Shown one piece after another: positions 9,501 through 18,800 of a stretch of DNA of 32,193 nucleotides. Made by a program: the position numbers and the translations under genes. Position 1 is the stretch's first letter; each line of letters starts with the position of its first letter. Under the pieces are notes generated by a model. That model saw only the letters and a list, made by a program, of their open reading frames with translations, was not told where the DNA came from and did not search any database. The stretch is taken from positions 1 to 32,193 of the forward strand of contig NZ_LFME01000046.1 in assembly GCF_001043115.1 (NCBI RefSeq), read 5' to 3'. The DNA is from Xanthomonas sp. NCPPB 1128 (GTDB lineage: Bacteria > Pseudomonadota > Gammaproteobacteria > Xanthomonadales > Xanthomonadaceae).

Positions 9501-12500
9501 GCCACGCCGCAGGCCGCGGCCGCGCCGCGCGCGGGCACGCCGGCGTCGGTGGACAGCGTGCTGCGCGAGATCCTCGAAGCCGAGGTCGCCACTCACTTGG
9601 AGACCGTGCATGCCTGGCTGCAGCACGCGCCGCAGCCGGCCACCGAAGCGCTGCTGCGTGCAGTGCACACCATGAGTGGCGCGTTCGCGATGACCGACGT
9701 GCCGGAGATCACGGCGGTCACCGGTCCGGCCGAGAGCTACGTCAAGCGTGCGCTGGCCGCCGGCAGCGTGCCCAGCGCCGAAGGCGTGCGTGCGCTCGAG
9801 GACGCGGCGCGCGCCATCGCCGCCACCATCGCGGAACTGCAGGCGCCGTCGCCGGTGATTCCGCCGTTCACCGACCTGGCACAACGCCTGCGCGCACTGG
9901 TGGAGACCCTGCCGGAAGTGCAGTGGCCGCCGATCGCGCACGACGAGGACGACGAAGACCTGTCCGCGTCTGCACAGGGCGACACCGGTCTGGATGCGCA
10001 GGCCGTGCAGGCGGTGGAACTCACCGCGGCCGACGACTTGTCGGCGTTCGTGGGCGACGCCGTGCATCTGCACGAGACGCTGCCAGCGGACGAAGCGGTC
10101 GATCAGGCAGGCGAAAGTGCGGCGGACCAGCATGTCGCCGATGCCCATGCGGATGTGTCGTCCGCACCGGCAGAAGCCAACGCCACCCTCGATGCCGATG
10201 CCGAGGCGGCTACGTCGGCATCGGGGAGCGAGCATCTGCTGCCTGCTGCGGATGCGTCCGCGCAGGAGCAGCCGCCGAGCAAGGACGCGGCACCGGTCGA
10301 AGAACTGGTGGCGCCCCATGACGAGTACCAAGCCGACGAACAGGCGGCATTGGCACAGGACGGTCGGCTCGACGAGCTGACGGTCGAAGCGCCACTGAGC
10401 GCCGGGCAGGTGCCGGCCGAGCCGTCGCCGGAGGCGTTGGATTCGGGGACAGAGCAGGACGCGATCGTCGATGCGGTCGCCGACGATGCCGCGACCGTCA
10501 CGACGACGGACGCGCAAGACGTGCAGGCACCGTCGCAGGAGAGCGAAGCGCATGGCGCCGAGAGTCGCCAGGACAAGGTGCAGGCTCACGAAATGCAGGA
10601 CGCGTCCGTCCACGCGCAGGATGCCCAGGCATCCGATCACGCGGCAGCGGATGGCCATGCGGCCGACGCGCAGGCGGGCGACACCCAGGATGCGCGCGTG
10701 CAGACGCAAGATGCGCAGGCGCCGGATGGCACGACAGTGGGCCGCGATGCCGCGGACCAAGTGACCGAAGCGCAGGCCGACGACACCCAGGATGCACAGG
10801 CGGAGGAGTCGCAGGCAGCGGATCACGACGCTGCGCACGGCGACGCAGACGCGTCCGCCGACGACACCGCGGACGCGCACGAGCAACAGCTCAACGAGGA
10901 CGCGCCCGCGATTGGCCTGCACCAGCAGCCGCTGGCGCCGTCGAGTGGTTGGCGCCACGATGGCGTGGCCTCGGCCAACGACGATACCGAGGCTGCCGCC
11001 GAGCATGGCGACGCGACGCCGGATGCCGCAGCGCCTGTGGACGAGGCAACGCACGAGGGCGATGCGGCTTCGCTCGCCACACACGCGGTCGGCGAACACA
11101 CCGACACCGAAGCGCTTGCCGAACACGTCGAGCCGACCGGTGGTGCAGCTGATGGCGCGCCGCACGACGCCGCCACCGAAACGGAGCACGCCGCGCACGC
11201 GGCGCCGTCCGACGTCGATGAAACGACGGAAGCGCATCATGCGGCGTTCGACGAAGCGCCCAACGTGCCGCAGGACGCCGCCGATCAGGGCGACACGGCC
11301 ACGGCGGCCGATGCCGACGCGGCATCGGCCGAACACGCCCACGAAGCGATCCACCCGCACGCGCCGGAGGCAGCCGTACCTGCGCTGTCCGACGCCGACG
11401 CCGCGCATGCCGTCGCCGATGGCGCGCGGCCCGATCTGTCGGCCGTCGATCTCGGCCCGCTGGACTTCGCCGACCTCGATCGCGAACTGGTCGATATCTT
11501 CGTCGACGAAGGCAAGGACCTGCTCGACCACTGCGATCGCCTGATCGCCGAGTTGCGTGCCGCGCCGCAGGACCGCGACGTCCTCGGCGGCCTGCAGCGC
11601 GATCTGCACACGCTCAAGGGCGGCGCACGCATGGCCGGGATCAACGCCATCGGCGACCTCGGCCATGGCATTGAGTCGTTGCTGGAGGCGGTCGCCGCCC
11701 ACCGTACCGAGCTCGACCGCCAGGACGTGCAGTTGCTCGAGCGCGGCTTCGATCGCCTGCACCAGTTGTTGACCCTGACCGGCAACCACCGCGCGGTGGC
11801 GATGCCGCAGGACCTGATCGCTGCGTTCGACGCGCGCACGCATGGGCAGTCGTCCGTCGCCAGCGGCGACGCCGAGACCGCTGCCGCCGCGCCCGCCATT
11901 GCAGCCGACGCTGCCCTGTCCGCCGCGGCCCTGGCGGCCGTATCGGCGCCACTGTCGGCGCCGCTGCCGGTGGACGGCGCGCCAGACGAAGAGTCGATGC
12001 TCGCGCGGCCGATGCAGGAACAGGTGCGCGTGCGCGCCGATCTGCTCGACCGCCTGGTCAACAATGCCGGCGAAGTGGCGATCTACCGTTCGCGGCTGGA
12101 GCAGCAGTTGGGGGCGTTCCGCGGCGCGATGGCCGAACTGGACCGCACCAATGCGCGTCTGCGCGACCAGCTGCGGCGCCTGGACCTGGAAACCGAGGCG
12201 CAGATCGTCGCCCGCTACCAGCGCGAACAGGACCAGGCCGAGCAGAGCTTCGACCCGCTGGAGCTGGACCGCTTCTCCACGCTGCAGCAACTCAGCCGCG
12301 CGCTCAACGAGTCCGCGGCCGACCTGGGTGGCCTGCAGGGCGTACTCGACGACCTGGCGCGGCAGTACGACGGTCTGCTGCAGCAACAGTCGCGCGTCAG
12401 TTCGGAACTGCAGGACGGGCTGATGCGCGCGCGCATGGTGCCGTTCGACGGCCTGGTGCCGCGGCTGCGGCGCGTGGTGCGCCAGGCCGCCAGCGAAACC

Positions 12501-13823
12501 GGCAAGCAGGTGCACCTGAGCCTGGAAGGCACCCACGGCGAACTCGACCGCAACGTGCTCGACCGCATGGTCGCGCCGTTGGAACACATGCTGCGCAATT
12601 CGGTTGCGCACGGCCTGGAAGCGCCGGAACAGCGCCGCGCCGCGGGCAAGGCGGAGGAGGGCAACATCGCCATCCGCCTGCGTCGCGAAGGGTCGGAAAT
12701 CGTGCTGGAAGTGGCCGACGATGGCGCCGGGCTCGACCGCGAGGCGATACGTCGCCGCGCCGAGCAGCGCGGGCTGATCGCCGCCGACGCGGTGCTGTCC
12801 GACGACGAACTGGATGCGCTGATCTTCGCGCCCGGGTTCAGCACCTACGACCAGGTCAGCCAGTTGGCCGGCCGCGGCGTGGGCATGGACGTGGTACGCA
12901 ACGAAGTGCGCCAGCTCGGCGGCTCGGTGGACATCCACTCGGTGCGTGGCCAGGGCGTGACCTTCACCCTGCGCCTGCCGCAGACCCTGGCGGTGACCCA
13001 GGCGGTGTTCGTGCAGATCGGCGACACCACCTTCGCGGTGCCGGTGGCGTCGGTCAGCGGCATCGGCCGCATCGGCCGCGAACGCTTCGAGGCCGGCACC
13101 GGCGGCTACCGCTACAGCGGCGAGGAGTACGCCTTGCACGACCTCGGTTCGCTGGTCGGGCAGGCCCCGGCGCGCGCCGAAGGCCAGGCGCAGGTGCCGC
13201 TGCTGCTGGTGCGCGCGGGCGACCTGCGCGCGGCCGTGGCGATCGACCAGGTGCTCGGCAACCGCGAAATCGTGGTCAAGCCGGTCGGCCTGCAGATCGC
13301 GTCGGTGCCCGGCATCTACGGCGCCACCATCACCGGCGATGGCCGCGTGGTGGTGATCCTCGACATCGCTCCGCTGGTGCGTCGCTTCCTGGCGCAGCCG
13401 TTGCGGCCGGTGGTGGAGGCGGTGCCGACCGAACAGCGCCGCGTGCCGCTGGTGATGGTGGTCGACGATTCGCTGACCATGCGCAAGGTCACCGGCCGCG
13501 TGCTGGAACGGCACAACTTCGACGTGGTGTCCGCGCGCGACGGCGTCGAGGCGCTGGAACGCCTGGAAGAGCGCGTGCCCGACCTGATGCTGCTGGACAT
13601 CGAGATGCCGCGCATGGACGGCTACGAACTGGCGACCGCGATGCGCGCCGATCCGCGCTACGCCGCCGTGCCGATCGTGATGATCACCTCGCGCAGCGGC
13701 GAAAAGCACCGCCAGCGCGCCTTCGAACTGGGCGTGCAGCGCTACCTCGGCAAGCCTTACCAAGAGTTGGATCTGATGCGCAACGTCTACGACCTGCTGG
13801 GGATCGCCCGTGTTCGCGAATGA
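6540..13823 (+). CDS. chpA: Hybrid chemotaxis histidine kinase ChpA (PilL)
   Basis: The 2427-aa product is the giant CheA-type kinase of the Pil-Chp system. Visible parts, in order: an N-terminal Hpt-like helical region (HQVQG, His52); further helical Hpt-like segments to about 410; a low-complexity acidic Ala-rich linker (about 415-855); an Hpt with HTLKGSGR (His901); an Hpt-like domain with HTMSGA (His1043); a second, larger linker (about 1130-1637); an Hpt with HTLKGGAR (His1690); a dimerisation region; a HATPase with N-box Asn2020, DDGAG (2060-2064) and GRGVGMD; a CheW-like domain (about 2150-2290); and a C-terminal receiver (from about 2301, phospho-acceptor Asp2353). It should phosphorylate PilG and PilH. 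Its length matches Pseudomonas ChpA (about 2470 aa). ATG 6540 is preferred over GTG 6516 because of the ATGA coupling. Confidence 0.96.
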   Translation: MSALRDAMSHAALGWVKPELDETLRQVRGEIEAFVEEPADTGRMRFCAGYLHQVQGTLRMVELYAPAMVAEELELLAVAVQNGQAADRDEACATLMRGTVLLPDYLERLQDGHRDIPIVLLPLLNEIRAARGEAGLSEGALFALAPDAAAATEAELDHARGSLAGRNRELLDTVGTAIKEELLRVKDALDLHLRTGGDVAALQAQVDELGGVADTLGVMGLGVARSVVVQQRDALRSIVDGARAADEGLLLDIAGALLYVDASLDDQVAYLGAGGDVQDEASAAEARRTVEVLAHEAIANFGSAREHFVAFIETNWDHARLDEVPRLLGEVAGALRMLELPQPADYLEGVRRYVATELIGKRRVPSGRQLDTLADAMASLEYYLEALRERRPGREEILDITRSSLEALRYWPLPDTAPAVPGVLPSGSEATESVAPPPVAADPTVESAPPSIAAPAAPAWDLAPAEDVPETMPRTQDAASSAPQAPQWSLATDEHDAAAEHASAPADDVRDAREQESAAPSQALSFDPVAAEQDSWTGTAEPLHISLDSLVLEQDALRSETPPAFTQEDEAAAVPAAPASDVAGFDPVAAEYPDEAQADVPAAFAELGEHDDPNLIIVDAPVAAEDTDASRPPLIIELEDAPAFVDAPNMADEAHALDWHAAPASPDQEAASALPPDAAELADADADMAHGERPDAARQAESSDAGADAEDAAHAIPSEITQVAATDVAGGTDSHASQDGQAHADADLASIGDEAHTDAVAAAPSAPGHATLDAEEQATSAPVSEHAAPTTPVSDAEAAFLADLEAAAAQFDVATATSDGESAAATSAEAQHAAPSAAPVASAPAVEAGFIDGEGEIDEEIREVFLEEFDEELVNLGTLLPAWRAAPGHMESLRPIRRVFHTLKGSGRLVGARVLGEFSWKIESMLNRVLDGSRPASPAVVAMVEQAYAVLPQLNAALRGNGTVQADLDAIQAVAERIAAGEDAFYFATPQAAAAPRAGTPASVDSVLREILEAEVATHLETVHAWLQHAPQPATEALLRAVHTMSGAFAMTDVPEITAVTGPAESYVKRALAAGSVPSAEGVRALEDAARAIAATIAELQAPSPVIPPFTDLAQRLRALVETLPEVQWPPIAHDEDDEDLSASAQGDTGLDAQAVQAVELTAADDLSAFVGDAVHLHETLPADEAVDQAGESAADQHVADAHADVSSAPAEANATLDADAEAATSASGSEHLLPAADASAQEQPPSKDAAPVEELVAPHDEYQADEQAALAQDGRLDELTVEAPLSAGQVPAEPSPEALDSGTEQDAIVDAVADDAATVTTTDAQDVQAPSQESEAHGAESRQDKVQAHEMQDASVHAQDAQASDHAAADGHAADAQAGDTQDARVQTQDAQAPDGTTVGRDAADQVTEAQADDTQDAQAEESQAADHDAAHGDADASADDTADAHEQQLNEDAPAIGLHQQPLAPSSGWRHDGVASANDDTEAAAEHGDATPDAAAPVDEATHEGDAASLATHAVGEHTDTEALAEHVEPTGGAADGAPHDAATETEHAAHAAPSDVDETTEAHHAAFDEAPNVPQDAADQGDTATAADADAASAEHAHEAIHPHAPEAAVPALSDADAAHAVADGARPDLSAVDLGPLDFADLDRELVDIFVDEGKDLLDHCDRLIAELRAAPQDRDVLGGLQRDLHTLKGGARMAGINAIGDLGHGIESLLEAVAAHRTELDRQDVQLLERGFDRLHQLLTLTGNHRAVAMPQDLIAAFDARTHGQSSVASGDAETAAAAPAIAADAALSAAALAAVSAPLSAPLPVDGAPDEESMLARPMQEQVRVRADLLDRLVNNAGEVAIYRSRLEQQLGAFRGAMAELDRTNARLRDQLRRLDLETEAQIVARYQREQDQAEQSFDPLELDRFSTLQQLSRALNESAADLGGLQGVLDDLARQYDGLLQQQSRVSSELQDGLMRARMVPFDGLVPRLRRVVRQAASETGKQVHLSLEGTHGELDRNVLDRMVAPLEHMLRNSVAHGLEAPEQRRAAGKAEEGNIAIRLRREGSEIVLEVADDGAGLDREAIRRRAEQRGLIAADAVLSDDELDALIFAPGFSTYDQVSQLAGRGVGMDVVRNEVRQLGGSVDIHSVRGQGVTFTLRLPQTLAVTQAVFVQIGDTTFAVPVASVSGIGRIGRERFEAGTGGYRYSGEEYALHDLGSLVGQAPARAEGQAQVPLLLVRAGDLRAAVAIDQVLGNREIVVKPVGLQIASVPGIYGATITGDGRVVVILDIAPLVRRFLAQPLRPVVEAVPTEQRRVPLVMVVDDSLTMRKVTGRVLERHNFDVVSARDGVEALERLEERVPDLMLLDIEMPRMDGYELATAMRADPRYAAVPIVMITSRSGEKHRQRAFELGVQRYLGKPYQELDLMRNVYDLLGIARVRE

Positions 13824-15165
13824 CGGCGACGCCACCTCCACGCCGGTCGCGTTGCTGGCCCGCCCCGGCAAGGCGCGCGAGCGCCTGCGCGAAGCCCTGC
13901 ACCTGGTCGGCGCGGCGATCGTGCTGGAAGACGATCCGGGCGCGATCGACGCGCAGACCCTGGCCGATGCCGCCCCCAGCGCGGTACTGATCGCGCTGGA
14001 GCCGGCGATCGAGGACGCACTGGAGCGGCTGGATGCGGCGCTGGCACTGCCCGGCGTCACCGTGATCTTCGACGAAGCCGAGCTGGCCGCGCGCCGCGAA
14101 GGCTGGGAAGCGCAGCGCTGGGCGCGGCATCTGGCGGCCAAGCTGCAAGGCCACCAGGACGTGCTGCCGCCCGGCCGCGAGACCGAGACCGGCCTGCAGC
14201 CGGAGCCGGGCCTGCCGGCGACGCCGGCGCAGTTGCACGAGGACGCGCCGATCGGCCTGCATGTCGACGAAGCCGCTGGCTTCGCCGCGACCGTGCCGGA
14301 AGACGGCGTCTACACCTGGCAGCCGCCGGCCGACGTCGCGCCGGGTTTCGAAGAACTGCAGTTCGCGCGCGCCGAGGCCGCTGCCAGCGAAGCGTCTGCG
14401 GCACCGGCTGCAGCGTCGGCTGCAGCGTCGGCTGATGATGCGACACCGGCTGCGTCCGCAGCCGCACCCGCGGCGCTGCCGGCCAGTGCCTGGTCGCTGG
14501 TCGATGACGACGCGCCGCTGAGCGCGCCGCAGCCGCGCGAACCGCAGCGCAGCGTGCAGTTCTCCACCGAAGGCCTGTCGCTGGTGGCGCTGGACTCTGA
14601 GGAGTCCGCATCTCCAAGTGGCCCCGGCGCCCGCGCCGACGTCGCGCGCGGCGCCGTGCTGGTGATGGCCGGCATCGGCGGCCCCGACGCGATCCGCCGC
14701 CTGCTCGCTGCACTGCCGGACAACTTCCCGCTGCCGCTGCTGGTGCAGTTGCGCCTGGACGGCGGCCGCTACGGCAACCTGGTCAAGCAGATCGCACGCG
14801 TGTCCGCGCTGCCGGTGCTGCTGGCCGAGGCCGGCGAGCCGGTCACTCCCGGCAACGTCTACATCCTGCCCGACGATGTCGGCGTGCAGGGCAGCGCCGG
14901 CCTGCGCTTCGTTGCCCAGGACGCCGGCGCCTCCGTGGTCGCCGGCCTGCCGGCCGCGCACAGCGCGGTGCTGCTGCTCAGCGGCAGCGATCCGCAGCAG
15001 GTTGAGGCCGTGTTGGCACTGGCCGCGCAGGGCGCCTGGGTGGCCGGGCAATCCGGCGACGGCTGCTACGACCCCGCCGCCGGTGCGCAACTGATCCTGC
15101 AGGGTCATCCTGGCGGCGATCCGGCGCAGCTGGCCCAGGCCTTGACCGCGCGGTGGAGCGGCTGA
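13810..15165 (+). CDS. chpB: Degenerate CheB-like protein, catalytically dead by sequence
   Basis: The 451-aa product starts at GTG 13810, inside the last codons of chpA, after GGGGAT. Residues 1-115 resemble a receiver that has lost its acidic pair and phospho-acceptor (LIALEP where LxDxxMP is expected). After an Ala-rich linker, residues about 280-445 align along their length with the CheB methylesterase domain (GGPDAIRRLLAALP, PGNVYILPDD, GAWVAGQ). The triad is missing: Ser of GASTGG is Gly288, His of TQHMP is Leu314, and Asp of LTGMGNDG is Gln396. CheB enzymes demethylate receptors; this protein cannot do so by the known chemistry. Position matches chpB of Pseudomonas. A structural or regulatory role in the ChpA array is inferred. 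Confidence 0.85.
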   Translation: MFANDGDATSTPVALLARPGKARERLREALHLVGAAIVLEDDPGAIDAQTLADAAPSAVLIALEPAIEDALERLDAALALPGVTVIFDEAELAARREGWEAQRWARHLAAKLQGHQDVLPPGRETETGLQPEPGLPATPAQLHEDAPIGLHVDEAAGFAATVPEDGVYTWQPPADVAPGFEELQFARAEAAASEASAAPAAASAAASADDATPAASAAAPAALPASAWSLVDDDAPLSAPQPREPQRSVQFSTEGLSLVALDSEESASPSGPGARADVARGAVLVMAGIGGPDAIRRLLAALPDNFPLPLLVQLRLDGGRYGNLVKQIARVSALPVLLAEAGEPVTPGNVYILPDDVGVQGSAGLRFVAQDAGASVVAGLPAAHSAVLLLSGSDPQQVEAVLALAAQGAWVAGQSGDGCYDPAAGAQLILQGHPGGDPAQLAQALTARWSG

Positions 15166-15238
15166 GCGAGGCGGCACACGCCATTCACCGCCGAGCCCGC
15201 ATCGCGCGTTTTTTCCGCTTCCAGGACGAAGTCACTCC

Positions 15239-15715
15239 ATGAGCAGCTACGCCAGCAACGACGAAATCCGCGGTGTCCTCATCCTGGCCGGCAGCGAGCG
15301 CGTACTGCTGCCCAACGCCACCATCGCCGAAGTGATGTCGCGCGTGCCGGTCGAACCGCTGCCCGACGCCCCGCACTGGCTGCTCGGCCAGATCGCCTGG
15401 TACGGCTGGAAAGTACCGCTGGTCTCCTTCGCCCGCCTGACCGGCCTGGGCGCCGACACCGTCGCCGCCAACAACAAGATCGTCGTGCTCAAGGCCCTGG
15501 GCGGCAACCCCGACCTGCCGTACTTGGCACTGCTCACCCAATCCTTCCCGCAACTGATCTCCGTCCCCCGCGACGGCCTGCTCGCCGACGCCTCCGAAGA
15601 AACCCTCCCGCCCGGCGTGCACATGCGCGTGCTGCTGGGCGAGCAGAGCGCGTTGTTGCCCGATCTGGAGGCGATCGAGGGGATGGTGGTGGAGCGGTTT
15701 GTGCTTGCGGGATGA
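15239..15715 (+). CDS. chpC: CheW-like adaptor, ChpC-type
   Basis: The 158-aa product is a CheW-family protein. VLILAGSERVLLPNATIAEV is the first CheW strand pair, WLLGQIAWYGWKVPLVSF the central block, and the C-terminus ends LLPDLEAIEGMVVERFVLAG. ChpC in Pseudomonas is a second adaptor linking extra receptors to ChpA; the same is inferred here. The start at 15239 follows AGGACGA and lies 73 bp after the CheB-like gene. It closes the conserved operon. About 100 bp of its 3' end are repeated at 21422-21525, which shows that this gene was the left edge of a duplication. Confidence 0.9.
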   Translation: MSSYASNDEIRGVLILAGSERVLLPNATIAEVMSRVPVEPLPDAPHWLLGQIAWYGWKVPLVSFARLTGLGADTVAANNKIVVLKALGGNPDLPYLALLTQSFPQLISVPRDGLLADASEETLPPGVHMRVLLGEQSALLPDLEAIEGMVVERFVLAG

Positions 15716-15719
15716 CTCT

Positions 15720-15737
15720 GTGTTTTTAATAAAACAC
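15720..15737. other. AT-rich palindrome after chpC
   Basis: GTGTTTT-TAAT-AAAACAC forms a 7-bp perfect stem with a TAAT loop directly after the chpC stop. It is too weak in G/C for a standard intrinsic terminator, but it sits where one would be expected and has T/A runs on both strands. Confidence 0.35.
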
Positions 15738-15808
15738 CAGATGTAAGTTGGATTTAATCCAGGCTTGTGAAACCTGGCGTTCGGTGTCAAAAATTCTCCA
15801 CGCCAATC

Positions 15809-15824
15809 TGGCCGGCAGCATGCT
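15809..15824 (+). promoter_or_regulatory. Possible sigma54 (-24/-12) promoter before rhs1
   Basis: TGGCCG at 15809-15814 and ATGCT at 15820-15824 place GG and GC exactly 10 nt apart, as in the TGGCAC-N5-TTGCA consensus. A start near 15834 would give a ~20-nt leader containing the ribosome site AAAGGA. The match is partial and found by eye. I see no equivalent at the right spacing upstream of the second RHS gene. Confidence 0.25.
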
Positions 15825-15853
15825 GCTTTCATTGAGTGAAAGGAATCGTGGCT

Positions 15854-18800
15854 ATGAAGTTGAATTTTTCTATCGTCGCGTTGTTTTTGGTGGCGTTAGT
15901 TCTATGGCTTGTTCCTTCGGTGAATCTGCATGCGCAAGCTTCTCAGTACTGCTATGGCGAATCGTGTTTTGCCAGCCTTCCCGAGGCCGAGTCTTACATG
16001 CGCAGCCAGGCAGACCATGGGGCCTATCTGGAACGTTCGGGCTCGAGCATAAAAAATACTGGAAGTAATTCTCCATCTCTTGTTATCTCTTATACGGTTA
16101 ACGATCGGCCTCCTGTCCGATTTTACGAGCCAGGGTATAGTAATGGCTCGAGTTCGCCAGGTGGTACTCCGTCTTGTTCAAAAGCGGATGATCCCTATTT
16201 TGGATATGGAGGCATGTGCGCAAATGAGGCGGAAATGAATGAGGAGTTCCTCGCCTATATGCGCCAAGCCTATGCCGGCTGCTCATTCAATAACGAAAGT
16301 TACGAAGGCTCCTACGGCGAGCCTTTTGTTTTTAGTAGTTCAGTGGGTGGGCATGGGCAGATAAGCTTCGATACTCCACAAGGAAGATGGTTCCATTACG
16401 ATACACAATGTCCAAGTTGGCCGACCAGCGATCCGCGCAAAAATGAATTGCGGAAATTTCAGAACTTTGATTGTGAAGCGGGTTTTTGGCCAGTCTGGGG
16501 GTATAATCCGCAATATAATAACTCCGGAAATCCTGACTACATCGCAATTTGGCCAAATCTATGCACTGCAGGCCAGGTTTATGCTTCCATCGAAGTGCGG
16601 TCGCCTTTAGGGATTACGCAGACATCATCGTGTGCCGCGAATTTGCATCCGTGCTTTCCTGCAACAGGCGATAAGTTGCGGGTAGAAGAGGATTTCGAAT
16701 TTGCGGGTCGCCCCTTTGCGCGTTATTACCATTCTCTGCAGCAGATTCAGGTCTCTGACACCATGGCCCAGGGCTGGGGTCATTCTTATTTGGAGAAAAT
16801 TGGTTACGATGGATTGCCTTATCTGATGTCGGCAGAGGGCTACTTCGAAAAATTTTTGCTGTTGTCCGATAATACCTATCGTGGTTCTCGTAATGAGGCC
16901 GACCTGTTGATCCGTCAGGGTAATGCCTGGCTGCTCAAGCGGGCTGGTGGAGAGCAACGGACTTACAATGCAGATGGCTTGTTGGCGAGCATCTTTTTCC
17001 CGGCGGCACCCGGCCGGAGTGTGACATTGTCCTACCAGAAGGGGCGCTTGCTTCAAGTGGTGGATGGCTTGGGGCGCACCTTATCGTTCTATTACGAAAA
17101 CGGCTTGCTTTCCGCCATTGCATTGAGCGACGGAAGCAGTGTGCACTACGAGTACGATACAGAGCGTAACCTCGCTGCTGCCGTGCGCCAAGATGGTAGT
17201 CGTCGTACCTATGTTTACAATGAGTCTGGCGCTGCGCCGGCATCGATACGTCATTTGTTGACGGGAATAGTGGAGGATGGCGTGCGTTATGCCTCTTTCA
17301 CTTATGTCGATGACGGCAAGGTCGCCTCGAGTGGCTTGAATGTCGATGCCGGTATGGTCGAGAAGACGATGTTGAACTACGTCGACAACGGCACTGTTGT
17401 GGTGACTCAGCCTAACGGGACCGACTATCAGTACGCCATCGGCGCGGGTGCGTTTAGACAAGTCATCGGTATTTCTGGGCCAAATTTATCTGTTTCGCGG
17501 ACGTTTACTGCTGATGGGCGCCTGGCGGCATCCGTCGATGGAAATGGCGTGCGTAATACCTGGTCCTATGACGAATCCTTGAGTAACGGCGGTTCGTCTA
17601 TTACCGAAGTCGAGGCGGAGGGTAAAGCGCAGCAACGCACACGCACGCGGATGCGTGACGCCAATAATCAGCTTGTCCAGTTGCAGTCTTCCACTTCGCA
17701 GGGCGTTAGTTCCATCATCCGCTATGTCTACTCGGCGGATGGTGCCTTGGCTGCGCAGTGCACGATTGACCCAAGTAGCGCGAGCGCTGTGGCTTACAAT
17801 TGTGGTTCCGCGTCGGCACCGCAAACTGGTGTTCGTCAGCAGTTGCTTACGTATTGCTCAGCGGACGACGTCACTGGGAACACTTGTCCAATGGCAGGGC
17901 TGCTGAAGCAAAAGAGCGGTCCGCGTACAGACGTCAACGACGCCGTCACCTTCACCTATTACCCGACCGATGACAGCACCTGCGCCACATCCCCGACCAC
18001 CTGTTCGCACCGCAAGGGCGACTTGTGGAAGGCGGGCAATGCGCTCGGCCAGGTCACCGAGTACCTGGCCTACGACGGTGCTGGCCGCGTGCTGTCGGCG
18101 AAGGACGCCAATGGCGTGGTCACCGATTTCACCTACCACCCGCGTGGCTGGCTGACCGCCAGCAAGGTGCGCGGGTCCGACGACAGCAGCGAAAGTGACG
18201 ATCGCATCACCACGATCGACTACTGGCCGACCGGGCTGGTCAAGCAGGTGACCCAGCCCGATGGCGCGTTCACCCGCTTCACCTACGACGCCGCGCACCG
18301 GCTGACCGATATCGCCGACAACGCCGGCAACACCATCCACTACACCCTGGACAACGCCGGCAACCGATCCAAGGAAGACACCAAGGACACGTCCGGCACG
18401 CTCAAGCGGACCTTGTCGCGCGTGTACAACCAGCTCGGCCAACTGGCGACACAGGCCACCGCGCAGGGCGATCCGACCGACTTCGGCTATGACGGCAACG
18501 GCAACACCAAGACCGTCACCGATGCGCTGGGTCATGCCACCCATAACGATTACGACCCGCTCAATCGCCTGGCGCGTACGCTGCAGGACGTGGGGGGCAT
18601 CGCCGCCGAGACCACCTTCGGCTACGACGCCCTGGACAACCTGACCAAGGTCACGGATCCCAAGGGCCTGGACACCACCTACGCCTACAACGGCCTGGGC
18701 GACCTGACCAAGCTCACCAGCCCGGACACCGGCAGCACCACGTATACCTACGACAGCGCCGGCAACCGCGCCACCCAGACCGATGCGCGCAACATCAAGA

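Noticed and set aside
9174-14141. Very long minus-strand open frame (1655 codons) opposite chpA
   Set aside because: It is a GC-bias shadow. The plus-strand frame has clear Hpt, HATPase, CheW and receiver motifs, while the minus frame has no recognisable domain and an Arg/His/Gly-rich composition.
15836-15853. GTG start for RHS1 at 15836
   Set aside because: The ribosome site AAAGGA lies after it and serves ATG 15854, which opens directly into the signal peptide.
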